A stretch of 38,044 nucleotides of DNA from Arenibacter algicola. Its GTDB lineage: Bacteria; Bacteroidota; Bacteroidia; Flavobacteriales; Flavobacteriaceae. The stretch covers positions 1 through 38,044 of the forward strand of contig NZ_JAHKPO010000009.1 in assembly GCF_018860365.1 (NCBI RefSeq), given 5' to 3'. Shown in pieces: positions 16,701 to 25,127 of this stretch (positions are counted from its first letter, which is position 1; the number at the start of each line of letters is the position of its first letter). The translations under genes and the position numbers were made by a program. The notes under the pieces were generated by a model. The model was not told the origin of the DNA. It worked only from the letters and a program-made list of their open reading frames with translations, and ran no database searches.

Positions 16701-17187
16701 CGGGTTTACCAATACTTTTTCATATAAAAACATTAATCTCTCCATCTTTATTAACGGGAGTCAAGGGAACGATTTGGCCAATATGAATACTATAGGGTTA
16801 TACGCCCAACCCCAAAAACACAATGTGCTTCAAAAGGCCTTTGATGAACGTTGGACTGGTCCGGGATCGAGTAATACAATTGAGGCACCGCTTACTAATG
16901 CTGGGGAGTGGAAGAATTTTAGCGATAGAAATGTGGAGGATGGTTCGTATTTGAGATTTAAAACAATTAATCTTTCCTATGACTTGCCAATAGATGAACT
17001 TGGTTTGGACTGGTGTAGAAGTGCACAGCTTTTTGTTGCAGCCGATAACCTAATCACCATAACCAATTATTCCGGTTTCGATCCAGAAGTGGATTTATAC
17101 GCTACTAACAATGTTAGTTTTGGTGTTGACAATGGAGCCTATCCATCATCGCGAAGTTTTAGGCTGGGAGTGAAATTGGGATTTTAA
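13732..17187 (+). CDS. susC: SusC-like TonB-dependent transducer/transporter 2 with STN domain
   Basis: This SusC-family outer-membrane transporter of 1151 residues is about 100 longer than SusC1 because of an added N-terminal signalling region. The extended leader (1-42, ending TYAQ) resembles FecA-type SusC proteins. An STN domain (about 46-118, LEFDNVPMEQVFSEIEAISEFRFLY in part) contacts FecR. A CarboxypepD_reg-like domain (about 144-214), a plug (DPLTSISPGEIASIEVLKDASATAIYGARGANG in part) and a barrel ending in Phe follow. The CarboxypepD_reg-like domain is almost identical in protein sequence to that of SusC1. It sits downstream of fecR and 18 bases upstream of susD2. The substrate is unknown. 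Confidence 0.96.
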   Translation: MKNKFMGVLLYRLFPKLDLKMKLTTFLLIVSLFEIQANTYAQGTKLTLEFDNVPMEQVFSEIEAISEFRFLYESAQIDLDRRVTLRIKKRKISEVLALLFANTNTSYKTVDRQVILTKKTNTAISAKIGVVIPKKKVVPVQFQVSGVITDGDGVPLPGANIVEKGTSNGVTADFDGNFSIEVANENVTLVVSYIGYATKEIPINGQSNLSVALEEDAAGLDEVVVVGYGTVRKKDLTGSVSSVKGVDLEKTPSNTFVQALQGKASGVDIRAASNAPGGGIRIRVRGTNSINASSQPLYVVDGFPIDNENTTPEAGGNRASASDPLTSISPGEIASIEVLKDASATAIYGARGANGVVIVTTKRGSIGKAKIDFEYSTGISTVRKKLDLANAEELAILTNEWAVNNNQPLIYDGVNKPLPVELGEGTDWQDQIFRTAITNNYNLTVSGGREGTRYLVSGNYMDQDGIIIESNFKRAGLKFNLDQDLGERLKFGMNTNITRTINDAVDSDGGGYQNDTPLWNALATTPVIPVTDSEGNYIHNHDETVKVLENPVSIAKTRTDITYNTRILSNAFLQYELFNGFSFKANFGADLINSKRNAYTPTTAETQALPNNGIASIGNVQRTNLLSEYTFNYNKSFGEMHRLDAVIGYTFQSNKLESVFSRTDDFFTDLVEFNNLELGSDPRPSKSGATETALLSYLGRVNYVFNNKYIATASIRRDGSSKFGNGRKWGVFPSGALAWRLIEEDFIKDLNVFSKLKLRGSYGLTGNESIGAYNSLALYASTAQPIIGGVPVVGLAPNRINNPDLKWERTKQTDLGLEMGFLDGSLNLEAGYYVKTTEDLLLSVAIPTQSGYSTSVQNIGKVENRGFEFDLGYNHNFGKLSWSSNFNISFNRNKLLELPEGTEELINGIGRGETAYGYSIAREGEPLGQFFGYRFLGIWESEEEIISAGNTVGGVNRVGLPKYKDLNGDGFKTNLDDREVVGDPNPDFIYGFTNTFSYKNINLSIFINGSQGNDLANMNTIGLYAQPQKHNVLQKAFDERWTGPGSSNTIEAPLTNAGEWKNFSDRNVEDGSYLRFKTINLSYDLPIDELGLDWCRSAQLFVAADNLITITNYSGFDPEVDLYATNNVSFGVDNGAYPSSRSFRLGVKLGF

Positions 17188-17205
17188 TTTAAAGAGGAAA
17201 ATATC

Positions 17206-18657
17206 ATGAAAAATATAAAATATTTTATAAGTGCTTTGATGTCGTTCTTGCTATTCATGACATCTTGCGAAAGTTATCTTGAAGAGAACCCTACGGGAAA
17301 CATAAGTATAGCAAATTTTTATTCTTCAGAGGACGATGCCATTGCAGGGCTGTACGGGGTATATAATTCTGTATATAGTTTATATGGTAACACTGCTATT
17401 AACTATGGAGAGGTAAATGCAGATAATGCAACTACCTCACCAAATGTATCGGATTTGTTCGAATGGGATGAATTTACTTATAATAATGGTACTACTGAAG
17501 GGTTTTGGAGAAGTGCATATGATGGTATCAATTTGGCCAATGAGGTTGCACTTTATACAGCAGAAATTGATTTTGATGTAGAGAAGAGAGCTGATATTGT
17601 CTCAGAAGCTAAAGCGCTTCGTGCTTTGTTTTATTGGCATTTGGTCCGTGCCATGGGCGGAGTGCCCATATATGAAACCCCTACAGTAGGTTTTGATGAG
17701 GTGAATTCGCCAAGGGCTAGCTCGGACGAGGTCTACGGTCTAATTCTGAGGGATTTGAACGAAGCTGCATTGGAATTACCTACAACAAGTGCAGCTGGAA
17801 GGTTAAATGCCTATATAGCAGAAGCTTTGCTTGCGCGTATTTACCTTTACATAGGTGATTACCCTAACGCTTATGCCCATGCCAAAAAAGTAATCGATTC
17901 AGAACAATATGATCTCTTTTCCGATTATGCCAATGCATTTAAAACAGAGCATAATAATGGTGTGGAACATGTGTATCAAATCCAATATCTGAGTGGTGAG
18001 AGGAATAACTCTATTCCCGGATCATTTGGCCCACGGGCATTACCAGGGCAATATGGCAACTCTTTTTGGGCCAATACAGTGGTGGGTGGATCAATTGCAC
18101 CGAGCGCCGAATTTAATGCAGACAATCCAATATCATATCGCCGATCTGTAACTATTGCAGATAGCTATGAGCATATTGATGGTGTGACCGGAACAATAAC
18201 CATGGAGGAGGCTTATGGACCGGGAGTCTTTCCTTATTATGTAAGCAAGTTTGATGATCGTGCCAACGAGTTGCAGTCGGGGGTTAACTTTAATGTTATT
18301 AGGTATGCGGATATTTTGTTGATTGCCGCCGAGGCTCTGAATGAGGTTGATCCCGGCGATGGCCAAAAATATATTTGGATCAATAAGGTGCGCGAAAGGG
18401 CTAGAAACGGTGTAATGTCCGATCTTCCTGATTTGACAGGCTTATCTCAAGATGAATTTAGGACTGCAGTTCTGGAGGAAAGGAGATTCGAGTTGGCATT
18501 TGAAGGACAAAGAGCATGGGACTTAAAAAGAAGAGGGCAATTCTTGACGGTAATGAGAGCTCAGGGAAAAAATGTTGAAGACCATATGTTACTTTTTCCA
18601 ATTCCAGATAATCAGATTAGGCTAAATCCTAATTTAACTCAGAATCCAGGTTGGTAG
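17206..18657 (+). CDS. susD: SusD/RagB-family glycan-binding lipoprotein 2
   Basis: This is the partner of SusC2 (483 residues). The lipoprotein signal ends FMTSC with Cys21, then ESYLEENPTGN. Helical repeats follow (SEAKALRALFYWHLVRAMGGVP), then RYADILLIAAEALNEV, LEERRFELAFEGQRAWDLKRRG and the terminal LFPIPDNQIRLNPNLTQNPGW that mark the family. It starts 18 bases after susC2. It differs from SusD1 well beyond the conserved motifs, so the two pairs may bind different glycans or different parts of one glycan. Confidence 0.95.
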   Translation: MKNIKYFISALMSFLLFMTSCESYLEENPTGNISIANFYSSEDDAIAGLYGVYNSVYSLYGNTAINYGEVNADNATTSPNVSDLFEWDEFTYNNGTTEGFWRSAYDGINLANEVALYTAEIDFDVEKRADIVSEAKALRALFYWHLVRAMGGVPIYETPTVGFDEVNSPRASSDEVYGLILRDLNEAALELPTTSAAGRLNAYIAEALLARIYLYIGDYPNAYAHAKKVIDSEQYDLFSDYANAFKTEHNNGVEHVYQIQYLSGERNNSIPGSFGPRALPGQYGNSFWANTVVGGSIAPSAEFNADNPISYRRSVTIADSYEHIDGVTGTITMEEAYGPGVFPYYVSKFDDRANELQSGVNFNVIRYADILLIAAEALNEVDPGDGQKYIWINKVRERARNGVMSDLPDLTGLSQDEFRTAVLEERRFELAFEGQRAWDLKRRGQFLTVMRAQGKNVEDHMLLFPIPDNQIRLNPNLTQNPGW

Positions 18658-18721
18658 AAGGGCTGTTAATAGTAATTGAATGTAGTATTGTTTGAGATAT
18701 TAATTCGTTAGATGGAAGTTT

Positions 18722-18750
18722 AGGTTGGGGAGTTTGAATTTCCCCAGCCT
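18722..18750 (+). terminator. Probable terminator after susD2
   Basis: Arms 18722-18731 (AGGTTGGGGA) and 18741-18750 (TCCCCAGCCT) pair over 10 bp with one wobble and a 9-nt loop. The following sequence is only moderately T-rich, so termination may be partial. The rest of the 18658-18901 gap is AT-rich, with no gene seen. Confidence 0.5.
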
Positions 18751-18901
18751 GTAATTTCTAGGCGTTGAAAAAGTTAAAATCAGGAGTTTTTTAATCCTAG
18801 TCTTTATTTTTTAACTTCACAATTGTCTTCTAAAATTATTTTGTTGGTACCTTGCTTCTTTTTATATAGAAATTTCTTGCTTTAAAAATAAATGTTGTGT
18901 T

Positions 18902-20338
18902 ATGAAATTAGTTAAAATCTGGGTTGTAGGTATACTATTTTTAGTGGGTTGTTCGGAAGGTTTAAAAAAAACGAAGGACATTCCACTTGAAAAAGAAAGC
19001 CCCAATATCATACTACTGATGGCCGATGACCAGGGTTGGGGGGATATGGCGTATAACGGACATCCTCACCTAAAAACTCCTAATTTGGATGCCATGGCGG
19101 CCAATGGAGCTGTTTTTGAACGTTTCTATTCAGCTTCGGCCGTATGTTCCCCAACACGCGGAAGCGTAATGACGGGTAGACATCCGCTTCGCTACGGAAT
19201 CTGTCATGCCAATTGCGGCCATGTGAAGCCCGAGGAAATTACCTTGGGAGAAATGGTCAAAGATTTGGGCTATACTACGGGACATTTTGGTAAATGGCAT
19301 TTGGGAACCCTGACACGTGATATTGTAGAAGCCAATAGGGGAGGAAGGGAAAAATTTGATGGGGACTATGCCCCTCCCTGGGACCATGGTTTCGATGTTA
19401 GTTTTGTGACGGAATCCAAGGTTCCCACCTGGGATCCCATGATCACCCCTCCACAATCATCAGGTGACGTAAATGGGAATTTAAAGGAAGGGGAACCTTT
19501 TAATACCTCTTACTGGACCGGGCCGGGTGAAATTGCTAAAGAAAATTTGGAAGGTGACGATTCCAGGGTAATCATGGACAGGGCCATCCCATTTATAGAA
19601 GATGCCGTAAAAAATGACAAACCATTTTTAAGTATTATTTGGTTCCATACTCCCCATTTGCCGGTTTTGGCAGGGGATGATGACAGAAAGCCTTATACGG
19701 ACCTTTCCGAAGACCAGCAACATTATTATGGTGTAATATCCGCATTGGACAAGCAGGTAGGGCGATTACGCGATAAGTTACGGGAATTGGGTGTTGCCGA
19801 AAATACGGTGCTCTTCTATACCAGCGACAATGGTCCCGAGGGAAAGTCGGTCAAGGGCAGGACCCAAGGCCTTACCAACGGACTCACGGGAAGAAAAAGA
19901 AGTTTGCATGAGGGTGGAATCCGGGTTCCTGGTATCATGGAATGGGAAGGGAAAATTGGGCCGGGAACCAAGGTAGATATTCCTTGCTTCACTTCCGATT
20001 ATTTTCCGACTATAGCCAATATCTTGGGCGTGGACCTTGCAAAAAATAAAAGGCCTTATGATGGGGTGGATATTTTGCCCATTGTAAAAGGCGAAGTAAA
20101 GCGAAGGACAGAACCTTTGGCCTTTGATTTTCAGGAACAAGCAGCTCTGATAGACAACGAGTACAAGATTTATAGTGATGATAGCGGACAGCATTTTGCT
20201 CTTTATAATATCCGTACTGATATGGGCGAAAATAATAATCTGGCAAATGAGCAGCCCCAAAAGTTGAACGAAATGGTTGCTTACTGGAATCAATGGAAGG
20301 ATTCTCAGGAGACGAGTGCTTTGGGCAAGGATTATTGA
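18902..20338 (+). CDS. Sulfatase 3, family S1 lipoprotein (CSPTR active site)
   Basis: This is a formylglycine sulfatase (478 residues). The lipoprotein signal ends FLVGC with Cys17. The active site C-S-P-T-R starts at Cys82; LMADDQGWGD (39-48), FGKWHLGT and YTSDNGPEG are intact. It is the closest relative in the window of the dead fragment at 11238-11550. It heads a three-sulfatase run with 66 bases to sulfatase 4, and likely acts in the periplasm or on the surface. The substrate position specificity cannot be read from sequence. Confidence 0.93.
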   Translation: MKLVKIWVVGILFLVGCSEGLKKTKDIPLEKESPNIILLMADDQGWGDMAYNGHPHLKTPNLDAMAANGAVFERFYSASAVCSPTRGSVMTGRHPLRYGICHANCGHVKPEEITLGEMVKDLGYTTGHFGKWHLGTLTRDIVEANRGGREKFDGDYAPPWDHGFDVSFVTESKVPTWDPMITPPQSSGDVNGNLKEGEPFNTSYWTGPGEIAKENLEGDDSRVIMDRAIPFIEDAVKNDKPFLSIIWFHTPHLPVLAGDDDRKPYTDLSEDQQHYYGVISALDKQVGRLRDKLRELGVAENTVLFYTSDNGPEGKSVKGRTQGLTNGLTGRKRSLHEGGIRVPGIMEWEGKIGPGTKVDIPCFTSDYFPTIANILGVDLAKNKRPYDGVDILPIVKGEVKRRTEPLAFDFQEQAALIDNEYKIYSDDSGQHFALYNIRTDMGENNNLANEQPQKLNEMVAYWNQWKDSQETSALGKDY

Positions 20339-20404
20339 TTAATTTGGCGACTCTTCCATTAAAGAATAATTGAGATTTAATTTTACATACCAAAAATAAC
20401 CAAT

Positions 20405-21940
20405 ATGAGATTACTTTTATGCCTACCCTTACTTAGTATTTTTCTACTTGGATCCTGTAAGCCATCCGGATCTGAAAAGGTCTCCGAGACTGGAGACAAG
20501 CCCAATATCGTTTTTCTGTTTGCCGATGACCAGACCTTCGAAAGTATTAGGGCCCTGGGTTTTGACGAGGTGCATACCCCTAATTTGGATCGCTTGGTAA
20601 ATGGAGGTACTTCCTTTACCCATGCCTATAATATGGGTGGCTGGAACGGTGCCATTTGTGTGGCATCACGGGCTATGATTATTTCCGGTTCGTATATTTG
20701 GAATGCTAGGGATAAAAGTGAACTGTGGTCCAAAGGAGACTCCACGGCATTGAACGAGACCTGGAGCCGCTTAATGCAAAAGCAAGGTTATGATACTTAT
20801 ATGACAGGGAAATGGCATGTACAGGCACCTGCAGGTACTATCTTTAATGATGCACGGCACATTCGTCCCGGCATGCCCGGAGATCGTGGAAACGAATTGG
20901 GTGCTGCCATTAAAAAATGGAAAGCGGAATCCGGGGACATGAAGGACTGGAACGATTATATGCCGCTTGGCTATGGCCGACCAACGGGTCCGGACGATAC
21001 GGAATGGCAACCTACAGATACGCTTCAGGGGGGGTTCTGGGAAGGCGGTAAACATTGGAGCGAAGTGGTCCGTGATGATGCTCTTGCATTTATAGATTTG
21101 GCCACCAAAAAAGAAGACCCCTTTTTTATGTACCTGGCCTTTAACGCAACCCATGACCCGAGGCAGGCACCCCAACGCTTCCTGGATATGTATCCGCTGG
21201 AAAATATCAAGGTACCTGAAAACTTTTTACCAGAATATCCATATAAGGATGATATGGGCAATCAGCCGGGTCTAAGGGATGAAGCCTTGGCACCATTCCC
21301 AAGAACGGAATATGCGGTGAAGGTGCACCGTCAGGAATATTATGCCCTGTTGAGCCACATGGATGAGCAGATAGGGGTTATTTTGGATTCCTTGGAGGCT
21401 ACGGGAAAAATGGATAATACCTATATCTTTTTCGGTGCGGACCATGGTCTGTCTGTAGGGCATCACGGCCTTATTGGGAAACAGAGTATGTTCGACCATA
21501 GTGTGCGTATTCCGATGATGGTAGTAGGTCCTGGCATTCCGAAGGGAAAAACTTTGGATCAGGATGTTTATCTGCAGGACATTATGGCAACTTCCCTGGA
21601 ATTGGCTGGTGTAGAGAAGCCGGATTACGTTCAGTTCAATAGCTTTTTGGATATCATAAAAGGAGAAAGACAGGAAAGTCATTATAATGGAGTTTACGGT
21701 GCCTATATAGATGTACAGCGTATGATACGTAAAGACGGATTTAAACTTTTGATCTACCCGAAAATAGATAAGGTACTTTTGTTCGACATGGAGAATGATC
21801 CGAACGAAATGAAAGATCTGTCCGAAAGTCCAGAATATAAGGAGAAGGTAAAAACCCTTTTTGCCGACCTATTGGAGCTGCAAAAAACAATGGAAGATAA
21901 GTTGGATCTTAATGATCTCTATAACAAAATGTATAATTAA
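20405..21940 (+). CDS. Sulfatase 4, family S1 lipoprotein (CVASR active site)
   Basis: This is a sulfatase of 511 residues with lipoprotein Cys18 (LLGSC). The formylglycine motif is C-V-A-S-R from Cys85, in the context NGAICVASRAM. It keeps the small residue at the third position and the Arg at the fifth, so it fits the C-x-[SPA]-x-R pattern. FADDQ (39-43), TGKWHVQ and FFGADHGLSVGHHGLIGKQ are present. The last stretch is typical of choline-sulfatase/iduronate-sulfatase-like S1 enzymes rather than the arylsulfatase type of its neighbours. It lies between sulfatases 3 and 5 with short gaps (66 and 15 bases), so it is probably co-transcribed with them. Confidence 0.92.
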   Translation: MRLLLCLPLLSIFLLGSCKPSGSEKVSETGDKPNIVFLFADDQTFESIRALGFDEVHTPNLDRLVNGGTSFTHAYNMGGWNGAICVASRAMIISGSYIWNARDKSELWSKGDSTALNETWSRLMQKQGYDTYMTGKWHVQAPAGTIFNDARHIRPGMPGDRGNELGAAIKKWKAESGDMKDWNDYMPLGYGRPTGPDDTEWQPTDTLQGGFWEGGKHWSEVVRDDALAFIDLATKKEDPFFMYLAFNATHDPRQAPQRFLDMYPLENIKVPENFLPEYPYKDDMGNQPGLRDEALAPFPRTEYAVKVHRQEYYALLSHMDEQIGVILDSLEATGKMDNTYIFFGADHGLSVGHHGLIGKQSMFDHSVRIPMMVVGPGIPKGKTLDQDVYLQDIMATSLELAGVEKPDYVQFNSFLDIIKGERQESHYNGVYGAYIDVQRMIRKDGFKLLIYPKIDKVLLFDMENDPNEMKDLSESPEYKEKVKTLFADLLELQKTMEDKLDLNDLYNKMYN

Positions 21941-21955
21941 AGGGAATAACCATTC

Positions 21956-23422
21956 ATGTTGATGCAAAGAATACTTTTTGCCAGCGTTCTTGTGTTTTTA
22001 TTTGGTTGTGGCGATACAGCTAAAACCAAGTTATCCACGAACCAGCAACCACCTAACATATTGTTTGTTTTGGTCGATGATCTGGGGAAGGAATGGATCA
22101 GTAGTTACGGTGCGGAGGATATAGAGACTCCTAATATAGATGCGCTGACCCGGTCTGGTATTAAGTTCAACAATGTATATTCCATGCCCCAATGTACTCC
22201 TACAAGGGTGACTTTGCTTACAGGTCAATACCCTTTTAGACATGGTTGGGTCAACCATTGGGATGTTCCCCGCTGGGGCGGGAGTGCCCATTTTGATGAA
22301 ACAGAGAACCCTACCTTGGTCAATGAAATGAAAAGGGCGGGTTACAAAACATGTATAGCTGGTAAATGGCAGATCGATGATTTTAGGGTAGAACCGGATG
22401 CGTTGGAGAAAGCTGGATTTGATGAATACTGTATGTGGACGGGTTACGAGGCAGGTATCGAGGCCAGTGCCGAAAGATACTGGGATCCTTATGTTTATAC
22501 CAAAGAAGGCAGTAAGACCTATCCCGGTGCTTTTGGACCGGATATTTTTCGTGATTTTATCATAGATTTTCTGCAAGAAAATAAGGAAGGTCCCATGTTT
22601 GTTTACTACCCTATGGTATTGACCCATACTCCTTTGGTAAATACCCCGGACGAATCTGCAAATGATAATTTGGGCAAGCACAAGGCTATGGTGCGCTATA
22701 CCGATAAGATTTTAGGGCAACTGGTAGAGGCTTTAAAGCAAAATGGTCTGTTGGAAAACACCATGATCGTCTTTACTACAGATAATGGTACCACTCAATC
22801 CATATCGGGTACTTATAAAGGGGAACAGGTAAAAGGTGGTAAGTCCACTACCTTGGAAGCGGGAATCTGTGAACCATTTGTGGTTAGTTGGCCTGGGCAT
22901 ATTAAAGCGGGTCAGGAATCGAATGCCCTTATAGATTTTACGGATGTCCTTCCAACCTTTTTGGACCTGGCAGGGGTTGACTCAAAGGATAAATGGACAG
23001 ATATCAATGCCTCGCACATTATAGATGGTAAGTCTTTTGCGAAGGTTTTGCTGGAGGGTGACGAGGCCTCGCAACGCAAATGGATATTAGGTATGGGTGG
23101 TGGAAACTTTGCTCGGCTAACCGAAAATGGTGTAGAAAATCAATTTAAATTCAGGGATAGGGTTCTACGGGACCAACAATTCAAATTATATATAGATTCC
23201 AACGGTAAACCGGAACAGTTCTTTGATTTGGTCAATGATCCCTTTGAGCGCCATAACCTAATGGACAGTCTTAATACTGCCGAGAGGAAAAATAGTTATA
23301 ACAGTCTATTGGAGGTGGTTAATTCTTTTCCATTAGAGGATAGTGACCTTAAATACAAAAATAATCCACCGCAAGATTGGGATGTGGAAATTACTGCGGA
23401 GAGCGGTACATGGAAAATGTAA
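21956..23422 (+). CDS. Sulfatase 5, family S1 lipoprotein (CTPTR, GKWQ variant)
   Basis: This is a sulfatase of 488 residues with lipoprotein Cys18 (LFGCG). The formylglycine motif C-T-P-T-R starts at Cys80; LVDDLG (39-44) and TTDNGTT are present. The usual GKWH motif reads AGKWQID: the lysine is kept but the histidine, normally near the sulfate, is Gln. This may define a subgroup or change activity. Translation could begin at 21956 or at the second ATG (21962); both give a lipoprotein. It lies 15 bases after sulfatase 4 and is the last gene of the locus before a strong terminator. Confidence 0.92.
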   Translation: MLMQRILFASVLVFLFGCGDTAKTKLSTNQQPPNILFVLVDDLGKEWISSYGAEDIETPNIDALTRSGIKFNNVYSMPQCTPTRVTLLTGQYPFRHGWVNHWDVPRWGGSAHFDETENPTLVNEMKRAGYKTCIAGKWQIDDFRVEPDALEKAGFDEYCMWTGYEAGIEASAERYWDPYVYTKEGSKTYPGAFGPDIFRDFIIDFLQENKEGPMFVYYPMVLTHTPLVNTPDESANDNLGKHKAMVRYTDKILGQLVEALKQNGLLENTMIVFTTDNGTTQSISGTYKGEQVKGGKSTTLEAGICEPFVVSWPGHIKAGQESNALIDFTDVLPTFLDLAGVDSKDKWTDINASHIIDGKSFAKVLLEGDEASQRKWILGMGGGNFARLTENGVENQFKFRDRVLRDQQFKLYIDSNGKPEQFFDLVNDPFERHNLMDSLNTAERKNSYNSLLEVVNSFPLEDSDLKYKNNPPQDWDVEITAESGTWKM

Positions 23423-23588
23423 TCTAATTCCTATTGTGGGATTTTAAGGTTGCTTAGTTCTAATAGTTTAAACTTTGCGAAGTTGCCGTAACCTTAAGGA
23501 CATCAATAAAATAATGTTATTTAGGTTAGTTAAGATGCTTGATCGTATAAGTATATGTAACTGAGGCTAGGCTCGCCGATGGTGAAAT

Positions 23589-23627
23589 AAAAAAAATCCA
23601 ACCCATGTAACGGGTTGGATTTTTTTT
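23589..23627. terminator. Strong bidirectional terminator closing the sulfatase locus
   Basis: Arms 23589-23604 (eight A then TCCAACCC) and 23612-23627 (GGGTTGGA then eight T) are perfect 16-bp complements with a 7-nt loop. It works in both directions: for the sulfatase run ending at 23422 and for gltBD ending at 23654. Confidence 0.92.
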
Positions 23628-23653
23628 ATCTATTCCGGTCTTCAGAAAATATA

Positions 23654-25120
23654 TTAAACCCTTGGTAGGTCTCCCTCTCCTTTTAATGGTAAATAAGACG
23701 TTCCCATGAGATAGGTATCTACATGGTAAGCCGCTTGTCTACCTTCGGAAATGGCCCAAACTATTAAGGATTGCCCTCTTCTTTGGTCACCGGCTACAAA
23801 TACGCCAGGGACGTTGGTCTTATAATCGGCTTCACTGGCCTTAATATTGGTACGTGGATCGGCCTCAAGGCCCAATTGCTCGGCTACTGTCATTTCGGAA
23901 CCTGTAAAGCCCATCGCCAAAAGTGCTAATTCGCATTTCCACTCTTTTTCAGTACCTGGAACTTCCTTAAGCATAGGTCGTTGTCCGGGTTGTGGAACCC
24001 ACTCTACTTCAGAAGTAATAAGTCCTTTTAAATTACCATTTTTATCACCAATGAATTTTTTGGTGGAAATGCTAAAAAAGCGCTCTACACCTTCTTTGTG
24101 GGAAGAACTTGTTCGCAATCGCATTGGCCAAAATGGCCAAGGTTGATCTTCCGGACGTCCTACTGGAGGTTTCCCTAATATTTCAAAATTGGATACCGAA
24201 GTGGCGCCGTGTCTAATGGAGGTTCCAATACAGTCAGATCCCGTATCTCCCCCACCTATAACCACAACGTTTTTGCCAGTAGCTTTTATTTCCTCGCCCA
24301 GATCTTTAATACCGTCTACGCGCTTATTATTTTGTTTTAAGAAATCCATGGCTTGCACTACACCTTTAAGGTCTGCTCCTTCTATAGGCAGTCCTCTTCT
24401 CACGGTGGCACCACCAGAAAGTACAATGGCATCAAATTGATCTTTGAGTTCTGTAGCCAAAACATCAACGCCCACATGAACACCGGTCTTAATTATAATA
24501 CCTTCTTCCTCTAAAATCTTAACCCTTCTGTCAATGATATTTTTTTCCATCTTAAAATCAGGAATACCATATCTTAGAAGGCCTCCAACTTTTTCATCCC
24601 TTTCAAAAAGGGTAACCAGGTGTCCTGCTCTGTTCAACTGTTGGGCCGCTGCAAGTCCGGCGGGACCCGATCCAATAACGGCAACTGTTTTTCCAGTTCT
24701 GCTAGCGGGAGGTTCTGCTACTACCCAGCCTTTTTTGAAAGCTGTTTCAACAATGTTTTTCTCAATGTTCTCTATAGTTACCGGGTCTTCATTGATACCC
24801 AATACACAAGCTTCCTCGCAAGGCGCGGGACAAAGCCTACCCGTAAATTCCGGGAAGTTGTTGGTGGAGTGCAATATTTCTGCAGCTTTATCCCATTTGC
24901 CAAGGTAAACTGCGTCGTTGAAATCAGGTATTAGATTACCTAACGGACACCCACTGTGACAAAAAGGAATACCACAGTCCATACATCTTGCGCCTTGGTC
25001 CTTAAGCTCCTTTTCTTTCATTGGGAGCGTAAATTCCTTGTAGTTTTTCACTCTATCCTCTACAGGAGCGTATTCTTCTACTTTTCTATCGAATTCCAAA
25101 AATCCTGTTATCTTTCCCAT
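23654..25120 (-). CDS. gltD: Glutamate synthase small (beta) subunit
   Basis: This is the NADPH-oxidising subunit of GOGAT (488 residues), passing electrons to the large subunit for glutamate formation from glutamine and 2-oxoglutarate. The N-terminal Fe-S domain has cysteines at 46, 49, 54, 58 and 97, 101, 105. The FAD-binding GSGPAG lies at 150-155, and a second dinucleotide fold (VVIGGGDTGSD) lies near 285-297. MGFTGSE and GVFVAGDQRRGQSLIVWAI complete the family signature. It lies 7 bases downstream of gltB in one operon. Confidence 0.97.
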   Translation of the reverse strand: MGKITGFLEFDRKVEEYAPVEDRVKNYKEFTLPMKEKELKDQGARCMDCGIPFCHSGCPLGNLIPDFNDAVYLGKWDKAAEILHSTNNFPEFTGRLCPAPCEEACVLGINEDPVTIENIEKNIVETAFKKGWVVAEPPASRTGKTVAVIGSGPAGLAAAQQLNRAGHLVTLFERDEKVGGLLRYGIPDFKMEKNIIDRRVKILEEEGIIIKTGVHVGVDVLATELKDQFDAIVLSGGATVRRGLPIEGADLKGVVQAMDFLKQNNKRVDGIKDLGEEIKATGKNVVVIGGGDTGSDCIGTSIRHGATSVSNFEILGKPPVGRPEDQPWPFWPMRLRTSSSHKEGVERFFSISTKKFIGDKNGNLKGLITSEVEWVPQPGQRPMLKEVPGTEKEWKCELALLAMGFTGSEMTVAEQLGLEADPRTNIKASEADYKTNVPGVFVAGDQRRGQSLIVWAISEGRQAAYHVDTYLMGTSYLPLKGEGDLPRV

Positions 25121-25127
25121 ATTTCGA

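Noticed and set aside
19778..20293. 171-codon minus-strand open frame inside sulfatase 3
   Set aside because: It is antisense to intact sulfatase motifs, with no own ribosome site or recognisable domain.
22031..22681. 216-codon minus-strand open frame inside sulfatase 5
   Set aside because: It is antisense to a clear sulfatase with all motifs; its composition is that of a shadow frame.
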